A DNA stretch of 5,384 nucleotides from IH12 sp041987265 (GTDB lineage: Bacteria > Pseudomonadota > Alphaproteobacteria > Caulobacterales > Hyphomonadaceae), in NCBI GenBank assembly GCA_041987265.1, contig JBHIWT010000214.1, forward strand, positions 1 to 5,384, given 5' to 3'. Both the position numbers and the translations under genes were made by a program. Under the pieces are notes generated by a model. That model was given only the letters and a program-made list of their open reading frames with translations. It had not been told where the DNA came from and did not search any database. Shown piece by piece: positions 1 through 4,402 of this stretch; position 1 is the first letter of the stretch; each line of letters starts with the position of its first letter.

Positions 1-331
1 GCGGATCATCCGAAACCTGCTGACTCAAATAGGGTTTTCCAACATCGACGACGCCGCCGACGGCGAAGAGGCATGGAAGAAAATCCGTAAATCAAAATAC
101 GGCCTGATCATCTCCGACTGGAACATGGAGCCGATGTCGGGGTTCGAACTGCTGACAGCGGTCCGCAAGAACAAGGACCACAAGAATACGCCTTTCATCA
201 TGGTAACGGCAGAATCGAAGTCGGAGAACGTCGCCGCCGCAAAGGCGGCCGGCGTCAGCACCTACATTGTGAAACCGTTTACCGCAGTAACGCTAAGAAG
301 CCGACTTGCATCGGTTCTGGGTGATTTCTGA
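1..331 (+). CDS. cheY: CheY chemotaxis response regulator, 5'-truncated by the window edge
   Basis: Reads in frame from base 2 to TGA at 329-331, giving 109 visible residues of a single receiver domain with no output domain. Its landmarks fall at a constant offset of 18 from E. coli CheY: the phospho-accepting Asp at visible residue 39 in the string SDWNMEPMSG (D57), Thr69 in MVTAE (T87), Tyr88 (Y106) and Lys91 in VKPF (K109). Even the Trp after the Asp matches. About 18 N-terminal residues, including the acidic DD pair that binds Mg2+, therefore lie before the window. By family knowledge, a CheA kinase phosphorylates this protein and the phospho-form binds the flagellar switch protein FliM. 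A CheZ-like gene follows 41 bp downstream, which supports a chemotaxis role. Alphaproteobacteria often carry several CheY paralogues, so which one this is remains open. Confidence 0.88.
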   Translation, partial: RIIRNLLTQIGFSNIDDAADGEEAWKKIRKSKYGLIISDWNMEPMSGFELLTAVRKNKDHKNTPFIMVTAESKSENVAAAKAAGVSTYIVKPFTAVTLRSRLASVLGDF

Positions 332-355
332 TCAGGCGCAATAAACGCCGGTCAG
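328..355 (+). promoter_or_regulatory. Stem-loop between cheY and cheZ, overlapping the cheY stop codon
   Basis: CTGATC at 328-333 pairs with GGTCAG at 350-355 (one U-G wobble). A334 is bulged, then GGCG at 335-338 pairs with CGCC at 346-349 around the loop CAATAAA. The roughly 10-bp stem covers the cheY TGA and ends 6 bases before the cheZ Shine-Dalgarno GGAG (362-365). Only TTTA follows, so it is at best a weak terminator. It could act as an attenuator, an RNA-stability element or a translational spacer. The structure was drawn by eye and its function is inferred. Confidence 0.4.
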
Positions 356-372
356 TTTAGTGGAGTATCTGA

Positions 373-867
373 ATGCCTAGGGGAAACGCCAGAAAACACG
401 CCGCCGGTGCGGACGATCAAACGCACCGTGAACCAACCATGCTGAAAGTTTTACAGGGCGGCGAACCGAACGGCGATTCGAACAATGCCAGTGACCGCCG
501 CCCGCAGGCGTCCGAAGAACTGGAAGCCGCTCTGCGCGAAACTGGCGATGCGGTGAACGTGATCATCGATCAGGCGGAAAAGGTCCTCGACTACGATGGC
601 GGCAGCGCGCGCGCCTATCGCGCCACGGTCCAGAGCGCCATGCTGCGTATCCTCGAGGTCTGCGCATTCGAAGACCTGACCGGCCAACGGATTGCCAAGG
701 TCGTGGATGTCCTGCGCGACATGGAAGACGTGACCGGCCAGAACCATACGCCTTTGGCCGCCGCCAGAGCGGCGAAACGGTCCCAGGCCTGCTCCGCACT
801 GGACGGTCCGGCCATCAACGCCCCGCACATGTCACAGGCCGACATCGACGCCGTCTTCGCGGAATAG
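373..867 (+). CDS. cheZ: CheZ-family CheY-phosphate phosphatase (short form)
   Basis: This 164-residue protein is expected to speed hydrolysis of the phospho-Asp of CheY in the cytoplasm and so end the chemotaxis signal. The core string CAFEDLTGQRIAKVV (residues 97-111) matches the CheZ catalytic helix. Asp101 and Gln105 have the same D-x-x-x-Q spacing as E. coli Asp143 and Gln147, where the Gln activates the attacking water. The last twelve residues, MSQADIDAVFAE, form a likely CheY-docking tail after a flexible linker (about 122-150). Residues 1-45 look disordered. E. coli CheZ has about 214 residues, so the long N-terminal helical hairpin is shorter here. The ATG at 373 has GGAG at 362-365, 7 bases upstream. 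A second in-frame ATG at 439 has no comparable site and was not chosen. The preceding cheY supports the call. Some D-L-T-G-Q proteins in this lineage may act on other receivers. Confidence 0.8.
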   Translation: MPRGNARKHAAGADDQTHREPTMLKVLQGGEPNGDSNNASDRRPQASEELEAALRETGDAVNVIIDQAEKVLDYDGGSARAYRATVQSAMLRILEVCAFEDLTGQRIAKVVDVLRDMEDVTGQNHTPLAAARAAKRSQACSALDGPAINAPHMSQADIDAVFAE

Positions 868-868
868 T

Positions 869-1729
869 CTACCAGAACAGTTCCGGCGCAACGAAATCCG
901 CGCTGACGTTGCTCTCGCGCAATATCGCCTGCGCGTCTTCGGCGAAGGTGTGACCGCTCATCAACCGATGACCGTGAATGCCGCCGCCAATGAACAACGA
1001 GGACACCTGTTCGTTCGCTGCGCCGCGTATGTCCGTGTCCGGGCCGTCACCTATCGCGAGGATCCGGCCCTTCGCTGGAACCTCGCCACGCACCTCGGCG
1101 ACGCCTTCCCGCGCCAGATCATAGATCGCCCGGTCCGGTTTCCCCGGCCTGATGACCTTTCCGCCGAACGACTCGTAGAGCGCCGCAAGCGCGCCGGCCG
1201 ACCAGATCAGGTCATCGCCATGCCGGAATTGCACGTCCGGGTTGGCGCAGATCATCTCCAGTCCGGTTTGCGCCAGTTCCTTCATCTCATCCTGGTAGCG
1301 ATCCGGGTGGTCATTCGGGTAATCCCGTAGACTGGTGCAGCAGATCACCGCCGCATCGGCGGCCTGATCCGTCAGCTCCACACCCAGTCCGTCATAGACG
1401 GAAGTGTCGCCGTCGACGCCGATCGCATAGACCGGCCCGCCGTGCAGCACGATCTGCCGGCGCGTGGCGTCGCCGGACGTCGCAATACAGTCGAAACTCG
1501 AATGCGGCACCCCAAGCCTGTCCATAACGCGCAGGACGCGGTCGGCGGGCACCGGGGCGTTGGTCACCAGAACAACGGTTCCCCCGCCCTCGCGAAATTG
1601 CGTCAGCGCCTCGCAGGCGGGCCCGAACGCCTCGCGCCCGTTGTGCACCACGCCCCAGACATCGCAGAAGGCGACATCGTAAGCGTCGGCGATCTCGGAC
1701 AGACCCGATATTGGATGAAAGCTCTGCAT
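869..1729 (-). CDS. HAD-superfamily class IIA hydrolase, TIGR01459 type
   Basis: The 286 residues cover a complete NagD-like class IIA HAD protein, probably a cytoplasmic phosphatase of unknown substrate. Motif I is FCDVWGVVHNG with the nucleophile Asp23, motif II is VLVTNAP (Thr56-Asn57), the motif III lysine is Lys197 in RPGKPDRAIYDLA, and motif IV is GDGPDTDIRGA (Asp228, Asp233). The stretch between, with CANPD at 161-165, is the class IIA cap. The usual second Asp of the DxD motif is Trp25. As I recall, DVWG is the normal form in this family, so it is not a mutation peculiar to this copy. The start at 1729 lies 26 bp after the TipF-like gene and has no clear Shine-Dalgarno, which suggests co-transcription and perhaps translational coupling. 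Its stop is one base from the convergent cheZ stop. I do not know the substrate. Confidence 0.87.
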   Translation of the reverse strand: MQSFHPISGLSEIADAYDVAFCDVWGVVHNGREAFGPACEALTQFREGGGTVVLVTNAPVPADRVLRVMDRLGVPHSSFDCIATSGDATRRQIVLHGGPVYAIGVDGDTSVYDGLGVELTDQAADAAVICCTSLRDYPNDHPDRYQDEMKELAQTGLEMICANPDVQFRHGDDLIWSAGALAALYESFGGKVIRPGKPDRAIYDLAREGVAEVRGEVPAKGRILAIGDGPDTDIRGAANEQVSSLFIGGGIHGHRLMSGHTFAEDAQAILRESNVSADFVAPELFW

Positions 1730-1755
1730 GTCTTTGGAGGCAGGGCCGTGCCCGG

Positions 1756-3000
1756 CTACATCGCCGCAGCGCCGACCCTACGGATGAAATCCGGCGGGGG
1801 CGCCGTTTCCTCAAGCAACGACCCCTTGATCGGGCGCGGCGCGCCGAACACGTGGCCCTGCCCGAACGGGATATCGAACTCCAGAAGCTCAATCACCGAC
1901 TTCTCGCTCTCGACCTTCTCCGCGATCAGGTCGACGCCATAGCGCGTGAACACCGCAGGCACATCTTCAGGCGCGATATCCCGGGTGATCGAGGAAACCG
2001 GGCGCTCGCCGCCAGGCGTCAGCTCTTCCAGCAACCGGTCGCCATTGATCTTCACGAAGCGGACGCCCGCCGAGTGAAGCTCCGGCAGGTCGAACGCAAG
2101 GCCATCGCCCTTGTCCAGCGAGAAGCGGAAACCGAGGTCACGCAGGCGACCCATGTTGCGCGAAGCCAGATCCGAGCGGCGCTGGAACGTCTTCACGCCC
2201 ATCTCGAAGATCATCGAGCCGGCAAGGTCGCGATTCTCCTTCATGAACTCGAGGAAGGACGGGAAGAAGTTGTCATCCTCCAGCGAAGCCATGGCGATAT
2301 TGCAGAACACGCCGATCCGGCGATCGCGCTCGGACAAGCGGCGGACGATCTGCACGCAACGGAACAACAGCATGTTGTCGATGACGCCCAGCAGATTGGC
2401 CCGCTCGGCGGCGCCAAGGAACTCGCTCGGCATGATCAGCTTGCCGTCGGCGCGTCGCAGGCGCGTGAAGCCCTCATAGAAGCAGACCCGGCGCTGCGGC
2501 AGGTTGACGATCGGCTGGAGGTGGAGGTCGACCCGGTTTTCGCGCAACGCGTCGCGCACCGCGTCCAGCGCGGAAGCGCCGTCCAACGAGGGGTCCTCGA
2601 CCCCGGCGCGCACCACCTGCAGCCGGTTCTCGAAATTCTTGCCCAGCTTGGTGATCATGTCCTCCAGGCCGCGCATCTCGCTGACAATCGCCTCGCGGCG
2701 GTTGGCGGACTCACGTTCGAATGACTGCACCAGGTCTTTTGACTGCGCCTCGGTCTCGGCAAGCCGTGTGGTCAGCTTGCGCAGCTCGGTTTTCATCTCG
2801 AACAGCGCTTTTTCGGTCGCGCTGGCGCCGGCGGTGCGGGCGATCGCCATGTGCAGCTGCGCGCAGGCCAGCGCGGCGGCGACCGCAGCCAGTCCGGCCA
2901 GCGCAGGATCCGCGCCGTAATACTGGGTCAGCGCAAGGCCGCCCAGTCCGGCGCCGGTCAGATAGACCAGCGCAATCATGATATGTGCGATAATCGGCAT
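1756..3000 (-). CDS. tipF: TipF-like membrane-anchored degenerate EAL protein (probable c-di-GMP receptor)
   Basis: The 414 residues show three regions. Two hydrophobic helices lie at about 5-25 and 32-53, a charged coiled coil at about 60-130, and an EAL domain at about 147-393. This is the layout of Caulobacter TipF, an inner-membrane c-di-GMP receptor that positions the polar flagellum. EAL landmarks present are QPIV (162-165), Glu176 in place as EGF rather than EAL, Asn234, Glu266, Asp296, Lys317 (VKING), Glu361 and Gln381 (GQGHVFG). The loop normally reading DDFGTG is DKGDGL here, so the second metal-binding Asp is Lys297. Ligand binding without phosphodiesterase activity is therefore likely. 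The ATG at 3000 is the first Met before TM1, with only a weak, distant AGGGG upstream. A 454-bp gap precedes it, and the HAD gene follows 26 bp later. cheY and cheZ close by fit a motility role. It could also be another membrane EAL protein of this family. Confidence 0.78.
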   Translation of the reverse strand: MPIIAHIMIALVYLTGAGLGGLALTQYYGADPALAGLAAVAAALACAQLHMAIARTAGASATEKALFEMKTELRKLTTRLAETEAQSKDLVQSFERESANRREAIVSEMRGLEDMITKLGKNFENRLQVVRAGVEDPSLDGASALDAVRDALRENRVDLHLQPIVNLPQRRVCFYEGFTRLRRADGKLIMPSEFLGAAERANLLGVIDNMLLFRCVQIVRRLSERDRRIGVFCNIAMASLEDDNFFPSFLEFMKENRDLAGSMIFEMGVKTFQRRSDLASRNMGRLRDLGFRFSLDKGDGLAFDLPELHSAGVRFVKINGDRLLEELTPGGERPVSSITRDIAPEDVPAVFTRYGVDLIAEKVESEKSVIELLEFDIPFGQGHVFGAPRPIKGSLLEETAPPPDFIRRVGAAAM

Positions 3001-3159
3001 ACCGTCGCGTTCAGCCCCTAGCCTCTCTCAGGCGCAATTCCCTGTTTCTGTTGGCATCCGCACTGCTTGACAAGTGATCAATGTAGCACGTCCGGCAAAC
3101 TCCCGGCGAGCAACCAGATGCAGCAAACAGTCCATTCCCGTCTGAGGCGCTCTCCGCCC

Positions 3160-3192
3160 GGTTAATGCTCGCTTTTCTCGCGAAAATTAACC
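3160..3192. promoter_or_regulatory. Inverted TTAACC half-sites, possible CtrA-type operator
   Basis: GGTTAAT at 3160-3166 and ATTAACC at 3186-3192 form a perfect 7-bp inverted repeat with a 19-bp spacer. Inside it, TTTTC (3173-3177) and GAAAA (3182-3186) form a second small inverted repeat around TCGC. Caulobacter CtrA sites are built from TTAA(CC) half-sites, but usually as direct TTAA-N7-TTAA. The orientation and spacing here do not fit that, so only loose similarity is claimed. The position, 160-190 bp upstream of the TipF-like start, suits a cell-cycle or flagellar regulator. Confidence 0.25.
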
Positions 3193-3197
3193 TGTGA

Positions 3198-3253
3198 GTG
3201 GCGGCTGTGGGATTGTGGCAACACCATGGCCAAGACTGGCCCCCAGCCGCCGC
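3198..3253. repeat. Long hairpin with 8-bp perfect core stem
   Basis: GGCGGCTG (3200-3207) pairs perfectly with CAGCCGCC (3244-3251). The stem extends outward by a wobble and a G-C pair (3199/3252, 3198/3253), and inward past a bulged T by GGG (3209-3211) with CCC (3241-3243). The apical part can alternatively fold GGCCA (3228-3232) with TGGCC (3237-3241). No T-tract follows on either strand, so it does not look like an intrinsic terminator. It may be part of a structured RNA or a leader of the TipF-like operon. Confidence 0.4.
3216..3232 (-). promoter_or_regulatory. Possible sigma54 (-24/-12) promoter facing the TipF-like gene
   Basis: On the minus strand the 17 bases read TGGC, then CATGGTG, then TTGCCA. 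This gives the invariant GG and GC with exactly ten bases between them, and a perfect TTGC at -12. The -24 element keeps TGGC but departs from consensus after it. Transcription would begin near 3206 and leave a leader of about 200 nt before the ATG at 3000. Many Caulobacter flagellar genes use sigma54, which makes the site plausible. The word is partly self-complementary, lies inside a hairpin and also scores on the plus strand, so a chance match is possible. Confidence 0.25.
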
Positions 3254-3369
3254 ATTTAATTAGACACCTGCGCGGCCCGCCGATATCCAAAATCCCAGCA
3301 GCTAGTCGCGACCGGGAACGCTCCGGAGACGGAAAAGTGTTCAACGTCGCGATTTCGGGGGCTACGGGG

Positions 3370-3413
3370 AAATCGGGGTCCTGATCCTAACGGTCAGGGC
3401 CCCGATTTTATTT
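3370..3413. terminator. Strong intrinsic terminator hairpin
   Basis: Bases 3370-3384 pair with 3394-3408 over 15 bp, with one G-U wobble on the plus strand. Two further inner pairs leave the loop CTAAC. On the plus strand the stem runs into TTTTATTT (3406-3413), a good release tract, although no plus-strand gene ends here. On the minus strand the stem ends in GATTT followed by CCCC, a weaker tract, but there it lies 47 bp past the FAH stop and would separate that gene from the TipF-like operon. It may serve the FAH gene, an unannotated plus-strand RNA, or both. Confidence 0.7.
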
Positions 3414-3454
3414 CAACGGCTGCGAAACAGTGCGGCAGGCAGCTTTGTCCAGGC

Positions 3455-4312
3455 TCACCCGATCCTCGTCTCGGCTGTCTCTTTCACGATCTTCGCTTCG
3501 ATCTCGCCAAGCTGGTCAATCTCGACCCTGACCACGTCTCCGGCCTTCACGAATGCTGGCGGCGTCCGGGCTACCCCTACCCCCGCCGGCGTTCCCGTGA
3601 ACAACAGGTCGCCCGGCTCCAGTGCGAACGCCTTGGTCAGGTGCTCGATCTGAGCAGGGATGTCGAAGATCATGTCGCCGGCGCAGCCGTCCTGCCTCAG
3701 ATCACCGTTTACCAGGCACCTGAGCCGCAACGCGGATACGTCATCAATCTCGTCACGCGTCGTCAGCCACGGCCCCAAAGGTGCGTGCGTATCGAACCCC
3801 TTGCCCATGATCATGGTCGGCGTTGCGCGCTGCCAGTCTCGCACCGAATAATCGCATCCAACGGCATATCCGGCGATGATTTCATGCGCGCGATCGCGCG
3901 GCACATGCCTGCCGCGGCGGCCGATCACGACAACAAGCTCGGCCTCGTAGTCCAGCGCATCCGAAACCGCAGGCGACAGAACGTCGTCAAAAGGGCCATG
4001 AATGGCGCTGGACTGCTTGTTGAACCACATCTGGACCGCAGGAGGCTCCCGGCCGGTCTCCTTGGCGTGATCACTGTAGTTGAGCCCGATCCCGAGGATT
4101 TTTCCGGGCCTCGGAACCGGACAAACCAACCGGACATCCGCCAACGCCACACGCTGCGCGCCAGAACAAAGCGCTTCAAGGCTCTGATCGCCGCTGGCGG
4201 CGCGACCAAGCACGTCAAGCGCCGATACACCGCTGTCAAACACGGCGATTTCGTCGCCCAAGACCGCGCCGGTGCGGATTTCACCGTCCTTCTCGAAACG
4301 TGCGACTTTCAT
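3455..4312 (-). CDS. Fumarylacetoacetate hydrolase (FAH) family enzyme
   Basis: The 285 residues make a complete two-part FAH-family protein: an N-terminal region (1-60, starting MKVARFEKDGEIRTGAV) and the catalytic fold (about 65-275). Metal ligands are Glu123 and Glu125 in DYEAELVVVIG and Asp154 in GCDYSVRDWQ. Lys171 stands in KGFDTHAPLGPW, and TGTPAGVG (239-246) closes the active site. His82 and Glu85 in NYSDHAKE match the lid dyad known from FAHD1. Family members hydrolyse, decarboxylate or isomerise 2-oxo or diketo acids, for example in aromatic catabolism (2-hydroxyhepta-2,4-diene-1,7-dioate isomerase), using Mg2+ in the cytoplasm. The substrate cannot be read from sequence, and no catabolic partner is next to it. 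The ATG at 4312 is preceded by AGGG about 6 bases upstream, followed by GAGGA abutting the start. It appears to be a single-gene unit with a terminator hairpin downstream. Confidence 0.92.
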   Translation of the reverse strand: MKVARFEKDGEIRTGAVLGDEIAVFDSGVSALDVLGRAASGDQSLEALCSGAQRVALADVRLVCPVPRPGKILGIGLNYSDHAKETGREPPAVQMWFNKQSSAIHGPFDDVLSPAVSDALDYEAELVVVIGRRGRHVPRDRAHEIIAGYAVGCDYSVRDWQRATPTMIMGKGFDTHAPLGPWLTTRDEIDDVSALRLRCLVNGDLRQDGCAGDMIFDIPAQIEHLTKAFALEPGDLLFTGTPAGVGVARTPPAFVKAGDVVRVEIDQLGEIEAKIVKETAETRIG

Positions 4313-4402
4313 TCCTCACCCTGATCTATTCTGAGGTGGCAGTAATGGACCATCCCTCCCGTTATGCCTAGTTAGGCAACTCCACCAGCGGGGAAAGTCG
4401 GA
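4313..4402. promoter_or_regulatory. Divergent promoter region with 14-bp palindrome
   Basis: This 90-bp gap separates the FAH gene (-) from the DUF262 gene (+), so both promoters should lie here or extend into the coding ends. TGCCTA (4365-4370) and TAGGCA (4373-4378) form a perfect inverted repeat around GT, 25 bp before the DUF262 start, placed like a repressor operator. An outer GGTGG (4335-4339) and CCACC (4382-4386) can also pair. I see no convincing -35/-10 pair for either direction. GGGGA at 4390-4394 is the likely ribosome site of the DUF262 gene. Confidence 0.4.

Larger units (their letters stand above)
3001..3454. other. 454-bp intergenic region rich in inverted repeats
   Basis: No convincing gene lies between the TipF-like start and the FAH stop. 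A 60-codon frame on the minus strand (3162-3344) resembles nothing and lacks a ribosome site. No tRNA, tmRNA, RNase P or SRP RNA signature was recognised. Reading upward, the gap holds CTTGACAAG followed by the palindrome TGATCA (3066-3080), a GGTTAAT/ATTAACC inverted repeat (3160-3192), a long hairpin (3198-3253) containing a -24/-12-like element, two TCGCGA words, and a terminator hairpin (3370-3408). It probably contains the promoter of the TipF-like operon and may also encode a small RNA. Confidence 0.6.

Noticed and set aside
439..867. Alternative cheZ start at the ATG at 439
   Set aside because: No ribosome site precedes it, whereas the ATG at 373 has GGAG 7 bases upstream. Residues 1-22 may still be dispensable.
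1711..2724. Long plus-strand open frame of 337 codons opposite the TipF-like gene
   Set aside because: It is an antisense shadow of GC-rich coding sequence. Its composition is rich in Arg, His, Ala and Gln, it shows no domain, and the minus-strand EAL protein explains every base.
3066..3096. TTGACA at 3067-3072 as a sigma70 -35 box on the plus strand
   Set aside because: No -10-like hexamer lies 16-18 bp further on, and no plus-strand gene follows. CTTGACAAG is simply a short palindrome.
3162..3344. 60-codon minus-strand frame in the intergenic gap
   Set aside because: No family resemblance and no Shine-Dalgarno. It overlaps the inverted repeats and hairpin, which explain the sequence better as non-coding.
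3001..3454. A known structured RNA (6S, SRP, tmRNA, RNase P, tRNA)
   Set aside because: None of the signature segments I know for these RNAs is present in either strand of the gap.
3641..4324. Plus-strand open frame of 227 codons opposite the FAH gene
   Set aside because: The minus strand shows all FAH metal ligands and TGTPAGVG. The plus frame has low-complexity basic composition and no ribosome site.
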